From: DATIXD01 sp035518875
GTDB taxonomy: Bacteria; Pseudomonadota; Gammaproteobacteria; Methylococcales; Methylococcaceae
Length of the DNA: 16,239 bases
Assembly (NCBI GenBank): GCA_035518875.1
Contig: DATIXD010000293.1
Location: forward strand, 1 to 16,239
Reading direction: 5' to 3'
The position numbers and the translations under genes are program-made. Of the stretch, positions 1 through 8,042 are shown piece by piece (positions within the stretch are counted from its first letter, which is position 1; every line of letters starts with the position of its first letter). The notes under the pieces were generated by a model. The model had not been told where the DNA came from. It saw nothing but the letters and a program-made list of their open reading frames with translations, and searched no databases.

Positions 1-214
1 CAAAGCGGGCCACCTTGATGGCATTTAGGTTCAGGTGGCTCCGACTTTCCAGGATGGGAAGGTATTCCTTGGCCGCCTCGGCGAGGCGCTGTTTGGTCGC
101 CGCTGGAAGTCGCTCGCAAAGCTGAACAAAGCCCAGGCTGCCCCGAAGCTCCGCGGCATGGGTTATGGGCGCACAGGCCGTAAACACGGCGACGAGCAAA
201 ATTCGGATTGGCAT
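1..214 (-). CDS. Small exported protein, 5' part only (cut by window edge)
   Basis: The reading frame is open on the minus strand from an ATG at 214 to the window edge, giving about 71 residues. It starts with MPIRILLVAVFTACAPITHA, a classic Sec signal peptide with a likely cleavage after T-H-A. FTAC within it could alternatively be a poor lipobox. The mature part begins AELRGSLGFVQLC and continues as a charged, helix-prone stretch. The + strand frame over the same bases has no such organisation, so the minus strand is preferred. The gene is divergent from the efflux operon starting at 903, and about 690 bases separate them. I do not recognise a family. Only a weak purine stretch (GAGAA) lies upstream of the start. 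A periplasmic location is inferred from the signal peptide; function is unknown. Confidence 0.6.
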   Translation of the reverse strand, partial: MPIRILLVAVFTACAPITHAAELRGSLGFVQLCERLPAATKQRLAEAAKEYLPILESRSHLNLNAIKVARF

Positions 215-902
215 GATCAGTTCTCACAGCCTGAATGAGAGGCGGCGGCCCGCCGAAGTAGCAACCCGGGAGCAGGAATGCCGATAAGGCCGTTTACGTT
301 TTTCTGAAGTTGGTAAGGAACTGCGTTAAAGGTTGGCAAGCAAGTGGGATGCCATGCCAAAAAAAGACCATGATATAAGGCCCTCCGCCCGTCATAGATC
401 GATCAGATTGGTTGTCATGGGGGAAATCAACCACCATAGAACCACAAATTTTGGGTTTGACTTGGTTGCTCTTGAACCTACGCTGTTCTTCCGGCGTGTT
501 TTCGACTGCCCCTTCGCGTGGCAGGACAGCAAGCCCGGTAACTATTACAGGGGGTGAGCAGCCTGTGCACTGGTTTATTTGAACCAACGATCCAGCCTGT
601 TTTCACTTTGGAGTGATTGATCTGCCCCTGCTGAGCCCGCGCCAAGCGGGCCTTCTTGCTGCAAGACGGGCTGGTTCAAAATTTGCTAGTATGCGTGATT
701 GTGTTTTGGTATTGAGGGCGAAACCTCGCTACAGGGATATCGACAAAAAAACAAACAGAATGATGACGTTTCCCTGTCCTAAACAAATAACCGCGCCTTT
801 GCGTTGGCTCACATCAAAACCGCATATTTTGGATTCTGCCGATCTTGCGCCAAGGGCTGACAGTCTAAATTCCGCATTCTGATCAGCCACCGATTTTCCC
901 CT
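215..902. other. Gene-free region upstream of efflux operon 1
   Basis: This 688-base stretch is visibly more AT-rich than the flanking genes. It has only short open frames with unconvincing protein sequences on either strand, and I see no coding gene. It does hold a GC hairpin at 635-651 (GCCCGC, loop GCCAA, GCGGGC). A tight palindrome TCTTGCtGCAAGA lies at 654-666, and a sigma-54-like promoter match at 672-687 overlaps an extended -10-like TGCTAGTAT. It probably carries the control region of operon 1, with a long leader, and that of the divergent gene at 1-214. Confidence 0.5.
672..687 (+). promoter_or_regulatory. Candidate sigma-54-type promoter upstream of operon 1
   Basis: TGGTTCAAAATTTGCT has the invariant GG-N10-GC spacing of a -24/-12 promoter and a good TTGCT -12 half. 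The -24 half deviates (TGGTT instead of TGGCA). It lies about 215 bases before the first gene of operon 1, so the leader would be long. The same bases include TGCTAGTAT, which could serve as an extended -10 for sigma-70, but no matching -35 is seen. Either reading is tentative. Confidence 0.3.
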
Positions 903-2072
903 ATGATGTTCACCCAGATGAAATCGTGCCGAAAGGTGTGTTTGCTGTTAGGGCTATGTAGCCTTGCGATGATGACCGGATGCGAGGATCGATCGTTGCC
1001 TCCTGAGCCCGGCCGGCCAGCTTCAAACGGGCTGGAAGACGCGGGCACGGCTCCTAAGCCGCACACTTCCGGCAGTAGGGGAGTAAGAATCCGACCGGAA
1101 TCCCGCCCATACATCATGGTGCAAACGATCACCCCGCAGGCCTTCGCCGGTTCCATTTCGGCGCCGGGCCGGGTGGATTTCCGAGCCAAGGCAATCTTCG
1201 CGGCGGAAACAGTGGTAGCGGGTCGCGTCAGCGATGTTCACGTCCAGATCGGCGACCGCGTCAAGGCGGGACAGCCCTTGGCGACCCTGTCCAGTGTCGA
1301 GGCGGCGCAGATGCGTTCCGATTTCAACCGCGCCAAGGTCGAGCTCGCGCGGGCCGAAGATCGCTACAAGCGTCAGCAAGAGATGCAGCGCACCGGCGTG
1401 GGCCTCGAAGTCGAGCAAATGGAAGCCGATGCGCAACTCCGGGAGGCGCGGGCCGACTTCGACCGTAGCCGGGACGACTTGCGCCTTTTGGGGGAGGGCG
1501 TGGCCGAGGTGGTGACTGTCCGCGCGCCCATGGACGGCACCGTTCTGCGCACGTACGCGACGGTGGGGGCAGCCGTCGAACCGGGCGCGGCCCTGTTCGA
1601 TCTGGGCGAGCCTTCCGCCTTGTGGATCGTCGTCGACGTGTTCGAAAAGGACTTGCCGCTGGTGGAAAAAGGTGCGCTAGCGACCATCGAAATAGCCTCA
1701 TTGCCACAGCCCATCAAAGGCCATGTGGTGGCGGAAAGCGCTGCGATTTCGGCCGAGCTGCGCCGGGCTTCCGTATACATCGAGCCCGAAGACCCCAATG
1801 TTTCGCTGCGGCCGGGCATGTATGCACGAGCATCGATCCAGGCGGCCGGTCCCAGGCGCATAGTGCTGCCCACCACGGCGGTGCTGGTCAAGGACGGCAA
1901 GCAGACCATCGTGTACGTCGAGACCGCCGACGGTGTCTTCGAACCGCGCAACGTTATGGTCGGGCAAGCGCGCGAAGGCATGACGCCGGTGTTGGAGGGA
2001 CTGTCCGGCGGTGAGCGCGTGGTGGTTTCCGGTGCGTTGCTGCTGGATGCCGAAGCAGCAATGCTGCTGTAA
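903..2072 (+). CDS. czcB: HME-RND periplasmic adaptor lipoprotein (CzcB/CusB-like), operon 1
   Basis: This is a membrane fusion protein of a heavy-metal RND efflux pump. It bridges the inner-membrane pump and the outer-membrane channel encoded just downstream. The N-terminus is a lipoprotein signal with lipobox M-T-G-C at Cys27 (numbered from 903). ATG codons at 903, 906 and 918 are all possible. The 918 start gives the cleanest signal peptide (MKSCRKVCLLLGLC), and none has a clear Shine-Dalgarno. A proline-rich linker reaches about residue 60. The first lipoyl half follows at about 107-131 (GRVSDVHVQIGDRVKAGQPL), then a coiled-coil hairpin at about 132-192 and the second lipoyl half at about 205-234. 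The beta-barrel carries the adaptor hallmark DVFEKDL (245-251). There is no methionine-rich copper site and no histidine-rich N-terminal domain, which argues against a CusB copper role. It ends 11 bases before the pump gene. Confidence 0.92.
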   Translation: MMFTQMKSCRKVCLLLGLCSLAMMTGCEDRSLPPEPGRPASNGLEDAGTAPKPHTSGSRGVRIRPESRPYIMVQTITPQAFAGSISAPGRVDFRAKAIFAAETVVAGRVSDVHVQIGDRVKAGQPLATLSSVEAAQMRSDFNRAKVELARAEDRYKRQQEMQRTGVGLEVEQMEADAQLREARADFDRSRDDLRLLGEGVAEVVTVRAPMDGTVLRTYATVGAAVEPGAALFDLGEPSALWIVVDVFEKDLPLVEKGALATIEIASLPQPIKGHVVAESAAISAELRRASVYIEPEDPNVSLRPGMYARASIQAAGPRRIVLPTTAVLVKDGKQTIVYVETADGVFEPRNVMVGQAREGMTPVLEGLSGGERVVVSGALLLDAEAAMLL

Positions 2073-2083
2073 CCGGAACCGAC

Positions 2084-5000
2084 ATGCTGCGAGCCTTGAT
2101 TGAATATTGTGTGCACCGGCGTCTGGCCGCCATAGCGACAACCGCGGTGATCGCGATATTCGGGATTCATGCCTACCTGGAAACCCCGATCGAAGCCTAT
2201 CCCGATGTGACCAATACCCAGGTCACGGTCATCTCGCTGATGCGGGGTTACGCCCCCGAGGAAGTCGAACGGCAAGTGACGGTGCCGTTGGAACGGGTGC
2301 TGAACGGCGTGCCGGACATGATTCAAATGCGCAGCCAGAGTTTGTTTGGCCTTTCGCTGATTACCATCACCTTCGACGACCATGTCGACAGTTTCCATTC
2401 CAGAACGCTGATTTCCCAGCGCATCGCCGGCGCGGAGCTGCCGGAGAGCGTCACGCCCGTTCTGGCGCCGGATTACACGCCGCTGGGCGAAATCTACAAG
2501 TTCATGGTCGTCAGCGACCGGCATTCGCTCTATGAACTGCGCTCGGAAATGGAGTGGAACATCTCACGCGCGCTTCGACAGGTGCAGGGCATTGCCGATG
2601 TGCTCACCTTCGGCGGTTACTACAAGGAAATATATGTCGAGATTGATCCGGTCCGGCTCGAATCCTTCGGCCTGACGCTGGACCAGGCCAGCGAAGCCAT
2701 CGCTCGTTCGAACCGCAATGTCGGCGCAGGATTCCTGCGGCACGGGGACCAGCAGATGCTGGTCCGTGGTGTCGGCTATCTGAGCTCGCCCGATGACATC
2801 AAGAAAATCGTGTTGAAAAGCGAAGGGGGTACGCCGGTGACCGTGGGCGATGTCGCCCGGCTCATTCAGGCCTATACGCCAAGACAGGGAACGGTGGGGC
2901 TGGACGATGAGAAGGAGGCCGTGGAAGGGATCGTGCTGCTCCGGCGCGGGCAGAACCCCTCCCGCGTGCTGGCCGGCGTGCACGACAAGGTGAAGGAGCT
3001 CAACGGCAAAATTCTACCCGCCGGGATGAAGATCGAGCCGTTCCTGGACCGCACCGAGCTGGTTCACAACACCCTCGACACCGTGTTCCACAACCTGTTG
3101 CATGGCTTCCTGCTGGTGGTCGGCGTGGTCTGGCTTTTCCTGCGAAGCCTGCGCGGCTCTTTGATCGTCGCCGTGGTCATACCCCTGTCCCTGCTGGTGG
3201 CATTTGCCGGGCTGTATCAACTTAACCTGCCGGCCAATCTCATCTCCATGGGAGCCATCGACTTCGGTATCATCCTGGACGGCGCCGTAGTTCTGGTGGA
3301 GAACGTCATTCATGAGGCCACCCAGCAGCGTCCGCAGTCCCACCGGGCCATGCTGAAGCTGATCGTGGCTGCCGCCTTCGACGTGGCCAAACCGACGTTC
3401 TATGCCATGCTCATCATTATCGCGGCACTGATTCCGGTATTCACTCTGGAGCGGGTCGAAGGCCGTATTTTCCGGCCTCTGGCGCTGACTTACAGTTTCG
3501 CGCTCGCCGGCGGACTGGTGTTTGCGCTGACGCTGGTGCCGGCCCTTTGCGCGGCGCTCATCCAACCGAAACACGCCATGATCGAGGAACCGCGCTTTAT
3601 CGAGCGGATTCGCGGCATTTACCGGCGCTTGTTGAACTTCTCCCTGTGCAAACGCCGCCTGACCTTGGCAGGGTGGGTTCTTCTACTGCTGGCCGGCGGC
3701 CTGGCCGCTACCCGGCTCGGCACCGAGTTTCTGCCCGAACTGGACGAGGGCGACGTGCATGTGTTCATCGAAATGCCGGCCAGCATCGCCCTGGCAAAGG
3801 GGCAGGATATCCTGCTGGACACGCGCCGGCGCCTGCTCGCCTTTCCCGAAGTCAGGGGCATTCTCAGCCAACAGGGCCGTTCCGAGGACGGCACCGACAA
3901 CGAAGGGGTGAACATGAGTGAAACCTTCGTGCATCTCAAGCCGCGCGACCAATGGCGCGAAGGCTGGCACAAGGAACGGCTGGTGGAGGCCATGCGCACG
4001 TCGCTGGCGGAAATCCCCGGGGTGCGTTTCAACTTTTCCCAGCCCATCAAGGACAATGTGGAAGAGGCGGTCAGCGGCGTGCGCGGAAAGGTGGTCCTGA
4101 AGATTTACGGCACCGACCTTGAGAAAATGCGTGCCACGCTGGAACAGGCGAAATCGGCCTTGAAGGAGGTTCCCGGCGTCATCGACCTGGATCTATACCG
4201 CGAGGCGCAAGTCCCGCAATTCCAAATCGATCTCAACCGGGCTGCACTCGCTCGGCAGGGCATCTCGGTGGATGCGGCGCAGGACACCATTGAAACGGCG
4301 ATGGCCGGCCGGGTGGTCACGGAACTCTGGCAGGCCGAGCGGCCTGTGCCGATTCGCGTCATCCTGCCGGCAACCGAGCGCAGCGACATGGAACTGATCG
4401 GTAATCTCACCATACCCACGCCCTCGGGCGCTCGCGTTCCACTAAGGGAAATCGCCGATCTCCATATCGCCCGGGGCCGAACCTCGATCGAGCGGGAAGC
4501 CAACCGGCGTTTCTTGGCGCTCAAATTCAACGTCGAAAACCGAGATCTGGGCTCCGTGGTCCACGACGCTATGACGGTGGTCAACGGCAAGATCGAGGTG
4601 CCGGAAGGACACTTCCTGGTCTGGGGCGGCGAATTCGAAAACCAGCAGCGCGCCATGGGACGACTTGGGGTCATCGTGCCGGTGGCGGTGCTGATCGTGC
4701 TCGGGCTTCTTTACAGCGCCCTGCAATCCTTCCGTAGCGCCATCGCCATTCTGCTCTCCACGCCCTTCGCCCTGACCGGCGGCGTGTTTGTTCTCTTGAT
4801 CTCCGGTATTCCGCTTTCCGTCAGCGCGGCAATCGGTTTCATCGCCCTGCTAGGGCAAGTGTCCTTAATGGGCTTGTTGGTCCTGAGCGCCACCGAACAG
4901 CGCCGGCGGGACGGCATGGCTTTGCCGGATGCGATCCGGGAAGGTGCGACGGAGCGTTTGCGGCCCGTGCTCATGGCTTCCATGCTGGCCCTGCTGGGGC

Positions 5001-5188
5001 TGTTGCCGATGGCGGTCTCCACCGGCATAGGCAGCGAAACCCAGCAACCATTCGCCGTGGTCATCGTCGGCGGCATGTTGAGCACTGTGCTGGTGGCCCT
5101 GTTCGTGTTGCCGGTCATTTATTCCTACGTCACTTCGGAGAAACTGCTGTCTCCCGAAGAGGTCGATGAACTGCCGGACGAATCATGA
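2084..5188 (+). CDS. czcA: Heavy-metal efflux RND pump, CzcA/CnrA-like, operon 1
   Basis: This 1034-residue inner-membrane proton/metal antiporter is the usual length for HME-RND proteins. TM1 lies at about 13-31. The first periplasmic porter domain follows, with the family landmarks P-I-E-A-Y-P-D-V (35-42), G-Y-A-P-E-E-V-E and N-G-V-P. TM2-TM6 span about 335-555, a second porter domain follows, and the last helices lie at about 865-1020. The TM4 motif DFGIILDGAVVLVEN (393-407) supplies the proton-relay residues D393, D399 and E406, equivalent to Asp402, Asp408 and Glu415 of Cupriavidus CzcA. DGA...VEN is the signature of divalent-cation (Co/Zn/Cd/Ni) pumps, while copper/silver CusA has a different TM4. 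A GGAA stretch at 2075-2078 can act as ribosome binding site. Its stop codon overlaps the start of the next gene (ATGA at 5185-5188). The metal is inferred from the motif only. Confidence 0.95.
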   Translation: MLRALIEYCVHRRLAAIATTAVIAIFGIHAYLETPIEAYPDVTNTQVTVISLMRGYAPEEVERQVTVPLERVLNGVPDMIQMRSQSLFGLSLITITFDDHVDSFHSRTLISQRIAGAELPESVTPVLAPDYTPLGEIYKFMVVSDRHSLYELRSEMEWNISRALRQVQGIADVLTFGGYYKEIYVEIDPVRLESFGLTLDQASEAIARSNRNVGAGFLRHGDQQMLVRGVGYLSSPDDIKKIVLKSEGGTPVTVGDVARLIQAYTPRQGTVGLDDEKEAVEGIVLLRRGQNPSRVLAGVHDKVKELNGKILPAGMKIEPFLDRTELVHNTLDTVFHNLLHGFLLVVGVVWLFLRSLRGSLIVAVVIPLSLLVAFAGLYQLNLPANLISMGAIDFGIILDGAVVLVENVIHEATQQRPQSHRAMLKLIVAAAFDVAKPTFYAMLIIIAALIPVFTLERVEGRIFRPLALTYSFALAGGLVFALTLVPALCAALIQPKHAMIEEPRFIERIRGIYRRLLNFSLCKRRLTLAGWVLLLLAGGLAATRLGTEFLPELDEGDVHVFIEMPASIALAKGQDILLDTRRRLLAFPEVRGILSQQGRSEDGTDNEGVNMSETFVHLKPRDQWREGWHKERLVEAMRTSLAEIPGVRFNFSQPIKDNVEEAVSGVRGKVVLKIYGTDLEKMRATLEQAKSALKEVPGVIDLDLYREAQVPQFQIDLNRAALARQGISVDAAQDTIETAMAGRVVTELWQAERPVPIRVILPATERSDMELIGNLTIPTPSGARVPLREIADLHIARGRTSIEREANRRFLALKFNVENRDLGSVVHDAMTVVNGKIEVPEGHFLVWGGEFENQQRAMGRLGVIVPVAVLIVLGLLYSALQSFRSAIAILLSTPFALTGGVFVLLISGIPLSVSAAIGFIALLGQVSLMGLLVLSATEQRRRDGMALPDAIREGATERLRPVLMASMLALLGLLPMAVSTGIGSETQQPFAVVIVGGMLSTVLVALFVLPVIYSYVTSEKLLSPEEVDELPDES

Positions 5189-6480
5189 AACCGACCGCTT
5201 CCCCCGTCATTCGATGCCTGTGTTTGGGGCTGGCACTGGCCGCATCGCAGCTTGCCATTGCGGTGGAGAACTTGCAGTTGCCGAACACGGTGACGATACG
5301 CCAGTTGCTGCAAATCGTCCGCGAGAAAAGTTCGCGCTACGCCGCCATTCGCACACGCATTGAAACGGCCAAGGCGGAAGTGACGGCAGCCGGCGTGTTG
5401 CCCAATCCCCGCTTCAGTTACGGTCGTTATGATTTGACCAGCCGGAGAAACACCATGTATGACGGCCGGGCCCAGGAGGGTGTCACACTGGAAATCCCGG
5501 TGCAGATCGCCGGACAGCGCTCCGCCCGCCTTAATGCCGCCGAACGGCTGGTCGAGGCCACGGAAGCGGGGGTCGAAGCCGATTTTGCCGTACTGGCTCG
5601 CGAATCATGGTCCCTGTTCATTCAACTGCTGGCGGGGCAGGAGCGGGTAACCGTTCTGGACAATGCGTTTCAGGATCTGGATCGTTTACGTAAGATCGTT
5701 GCCGGTCGTGAACAGGCGGGTAGCGCCAGCGCTTACGATGTGCTCAGAATAAGCGTCGAAGCCAAGAACCTGGAAACCCGGTTAGAAAACGCCCGTAGCG
5801 AACTGGCGGGAACCGCTGGCGATCTGGGGGTGGCCTTGGGGTTGGCGGGCTGGAAGCCGCAAGCCTCGGGCAAGTTGACACCGCTCGGCGTTCCGACCGA
5901 CATCCGCACGCTTTGGGACCGGGCGCAAACGCTGAATCCCGAGCTGGAAGCGGCCAAGCGCGGGGAAATCGCCGCCGACGCGAGTATCGAGCGCGCTCGC
6001 CGCGAACGCTGGCCGACGCCATCGTTGCTTGTCGGCAACGCGTTCACTGACAAGCCTTATGGCATGACCTCCTTCGCTGGCGTATCCGTGGAGCTGCCGC
6101 TGTTCGATCGTGGCCAGGGCGGCATGGCGCGCGCTTCGGCCGAAAAGCAGGCAGCCATACTGGAACGGCAGTTGATCGCATCGAGAACCCAAGTCGAGCT
6201 CGAGCGCGCGAACGAGCTTTTGACCCGGCGGCGCGAGTCGCTCGCGAAATTCGAACGGGAAGTGCTTGGGCACTTACCGACCCTGGAACAAATGGCGGAG
6301 AATGCCTACCGCTTGGGCAAGGGGAGTCTTTTGGAGCTGTTGGACGCCAATCGCTCTCGTACTGAGATCCGTCTCAGCCATCTGGACTTGTTGCAGGCGG
6401 AGACCGAGGCGGAACTCGATTTGTTGAAGGCTTCCGGTTTACTGGTAAGCACCATGGAAGAGTCGCCTCAATTGCCGTAG
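5185..6480 (+). CDS. czcC: TolC-family outer-membrane channel (CzcC-like), operon 1
   Basis: This 431-residue outer-membrane factor forms the exit duct of tripartite pump 1. A Sec signal peptide ends at about Ala26 (L-A-I-A, then V-E-N). Two outer-membrane efflux repeats follow, each of paired long helices and beta strands. GVLPNPRFSYG in the first and ELPLFDRGQGG in the second mark the beta-strand regions. YRLGKGSLLELLDANRSRTE near residue 375 is the typical C-terminal OEP helix signature. The start overlaps the stop of the pump gene by 4 bases (ATGA), so the two are probably translationally coupled. Its length agrees with CzcC/CnrC proteins (about 420). It is the last gene of the operon, and the following inverted repeat with a T-run probably ends the transcript. 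Confidence 0.93.
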   Translation: MKPTASPVIRCLCLGLALAASQLAIAVENLQLPNTVTIRQLLQIVREKSSRYAAIRTRIETAKAEVTAAGVLPNPRFSYGRYDLTSRRNTMYDGRAQEGVTLEIPVQIAGQRSARLNAAERLVEATEAGVEADFAVLARESWSLFIQLLAGQERVTVLDNAFQDLDRLRKIVAGREQAGSASAYDVLRISVEAKNLETRLENARSELAGTAGDLGVALGLAGWKPQASGKLTPLGVPTDIRTLWDRAQTLNPELEAAKRGEIAADASIERARRERWPTPSLLVGNAFTDKPYGMTSFAGVSVELPLFDRGQGGMARASAEKQAAILERQLIASRTQVELERANELLTRRRESLAKFEREVLGHLPTLEQMAENAYRLGKGSLLELLDANRSRTEIRLSHLDLLQAETEAELDLLKASGLLVSTMEESPQLP

Positions 6481-6482
6481 GG

Positions 6483-6554
6483 TCGTAGGCTGGAATGACT
6501 TGGAGAGAATTCAGGTGGAATTCACCAAGTCATTCCAGCCTACGAGAGTTTTTT
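6483..6554 (+). terminator. Long perfect inverted repeat plus T-run, likely terminator of operon 1
   Basis: Positions 6483-6503 and 6525-6545 are exact reverse complements (21 bp each), separated by a 21-base loop. The loop itself holds GAATTC-AGGTG-GAATTC, which can extend the stem by six more pairs after one mismatch. The right arm is followed three bases later by six T residues (6549-6554). It begins three bases after the czcC-like stop codon. A rho-independent terminator fits. The stem is much longer than usual, so the element may be a mobile palindromic repeat that has been recruited as a terminator. Confidence 0.75.
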
Positions 6555-6583
6555 AAAAACGACCTTGTGTCGGCCCATTCATG

Positions 6584-6610
6584 ATCACCACCTCTGACCT
6601 ATAGGGTGAT
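6584..6610. promoter_or_regulatory. Candidate operator region upstream of operon 2 (CCTATAGG core)
   Basis: ATCACC at 6584-6589 is repeated in reverse complement as GGTGAT at 6605-6610. Inside lies the 8-bp palindrome CCTATAGG (6598-6605). Read on the minus strand, ACCCTATAG resembles a half-site of MerR-family divalent-metal operators (CadR/ZntR type), but the partner half-site is not convincing. No regulator gene is present in the window. Confidence 0.25.
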
Positions 6611-6650
6611 TCCCCTGGAGGAAGGTACGAAATCATCCACCAACAAAGCC

Positions 6651-6666
6651 ACGATAATAATATCGT
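6651..6666. promoter_or_regulatory. Dyad ACGATA-ATAA-TATCGT, candidate operator/promoter of operon 2
   Basis: ACGATAATAATATCGT is a perfect inverted repeat with 6-bp arms and a 4-base AT spacer, about 85 bases before the first start of operon 2. It contains -10-like hexamers (GATAAT, TAATAT) without a recognisable -35. A repressor or activator binding across the -10 region is a plausible reading. The sequence alone does not say which family. Confidence 0.35.
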
Positions 6667-6749
6667 CTGGAAACTGCTGCATAAGTTGATCCGGCGATCG
6701 TGCGTTTTTGAAAGGTCAGAATTCATACCCGATGCTTGAATCGCCTAAC

Positions 6750-8042
6750 ATGCGAACAAAAATCCCGAAATTCCATTGCCTTTGGGGGGCAATTCTGGCC
6801 TTCTTCTTGGGTGCTGGGCATGCCGAAGCGCCGAATATGGACGGCCTAATCATTACCGAGCAGCAAGCCATCGGGCTATTTTACCAGCGCAACCTGGATC
6901 TGATCGCGGCGAAATACAACCTGGACCAAGCACAGGCCGAGCGTATCATCGCCGCCGCGATTCCCAACCCGGTTTTCGGTCTGATGGTTTCCGAACTTAA
7001 CGCCAAAATGCTGCAGGACAAGTACAGCGGAAAACTGCCTGCCCTGTCCCCACAAATTCAGCAACTCATCGAAACCGCCGGAAAGCGGCGGCTGCGCATA
7101 GAAAGCAGCGAATTGGGCAGCCAGGCCGTGGAGTTCGACTTGCAGGATACCGCCCGCCTCCTGACCAATGCCGTTCGTCGCGCTTTTTATGGTCTGTTGC
7201 TCGCGCAAAAAACCACCGAGGTGGCGCGTGACAATCTGGATCGTTACAGGGAAATCCTGCGGGCTAATGAGATCAGGCTCAAAGCGGGCGACATCGCCGA
7301 AACGGACTATGTGCGCATCGAGGTCGAGAGCCTGAAAGCTCAAGGCGAGCTGGATAACACTCAAACTGCGCTGGCTCAGGCGCGTGCCGACCTTTTGGTG
7401 TTGCTCGGCTGGCCCGAGAACAGCCTGGAGATTACCGCCGCCGAGAGCTGGCCGATACTGAGCTCGGAAAGTACGCGACTCGGGCAGGACGCCTTGGTGT
7501 ATACCGCTTTGGAGCAACGGCCCGACTTGAAAGCCGCCAGAGTGCGCATTCAACAAGCCGAAAAGAATCTGACCTTGGCTCGCCGTCTCGCCATTCCCGA
7601 TGTCACCGTGACCGGTTACTTCGCGCGCGACCCCGGAAACTTCTTCATGGACACGGGCGGCATCGGCATCAGCTTGCCCTTGCCCCTCTTCTACCGCCAA
7701 GAAGGCGAAATCGCCAGGGCCGGCGTCAACATGAACAGCGCCGAATTGTTCGTGAGGCAAACGGAACAAGGCGTGCGCGCGGAGGTGATGAAGGCGCTGG
7801 CTGCCTGGAAAAGCGCTGACGCGATTGCCAGGCGCTTCGAGGAGTCGGTGGTGGCCCGTATCGACAAGCTGCGAAAAGCTCAGGAGTACGCCTACCGAAA
7901 AGGCGCTGTGGGGCTGCTTGAATTGATCGACGCCGAGCGCAATTACAAGGCGATGATGCTCGATTATTACGCCGCACTGGCAAGCCGAAGCAATGCTTAC
8001 GCGGATTTGCTGATGGCGCTGGCAGAAGAAGCCTCATCATGA
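6750..8042 (+). CDS. TolC-family outer-membrane channel, operon 2
   Basis: This is the outer-membrane factor of the second tripartite pump. I chose the ATG at 6750 because it gives a normal Sec signal peptide (MRTKIPKF, hydrophobic LWGAILAFFLG, cleavage after G-H-A at about residue 25) and a 430-residue protein. The frame is also open from a TTG at 6708 and an ATG at 6732, but these add an acidic extension before the signal. Two OEP repeats are visible. AIPNPVFGLMVSEL marks the first, and ISLPLPLFYRQEGEIARA plus YRKGAVGLLELIDAERNYK the second. It is clearly diverged from the channel of operon 1 and sits first rather than last in its operon. Its stop overlaps the adaptor start by 4 bases (ATGA, 8039-8042). 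Confidence 0.92.
   Translation: MRTKIPKFHCLWGAILAFFLGAGHAEAPNMDGLIITEQQAIGLFYQRNLDLIAAKYNLDQAQAERIIAAAIPNPVFGLMVSELNAKMLQDKYSGKLPALSPQIQQLIETAGKRRLRIESSELGSQAVEFDLQDTARLLTNAVRRAFYGLLLAQKTTEVARDNLDRYREILRANEIRLKAGDIAETDYVRIEVESLKAQGELDNTQTALAQARADLLVLLGWPENSLEITAAESWPILSSESTRLGQDALVYTALEQRPDLKAARVRIQQAEKNLTLARRLAIPDVTVTGYFARDPGNFFMDTGGIGISLPLPLFYRQEGEIARAGVNMNSAELFVRQTEQGVRAEVMKALAAWKSADAIARRFEESVVARIDKLRKAQEYAYRKGAVGLLELIDAERNYKAMMLDYYAALASRSNAYADLLMALAEEASS

Noticed and set aside
294..587. Minus-strand 97-residue and + strand 74-residue open frames in the upstream region
   Set aside because: Neither has a ribosome site or family resemblance, and both occur in AT-richer intergenic DNA.
613..882. 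Possible 89-residue gene before operon 1
   Set aside because: There is no ribosome site, it overlaps the candidate promoter and hairpin, and its composition is not protein-like.
1373..2524. Minus-strand open frame of 383 residues
   Set aside because: It runs antisense across the adaptor and the start of the pump. It is Ser/Arg/Thr-rich low-quality sequence without domains, a shadow frame.
4634..4657. 24-base identity between the two pump genes (also 11746-11769)
   Set aside because: It encodes the conserved F-E-N-Q-Q-R-A-M motif, and family conservation is enough to explain it without recent gene conversion.
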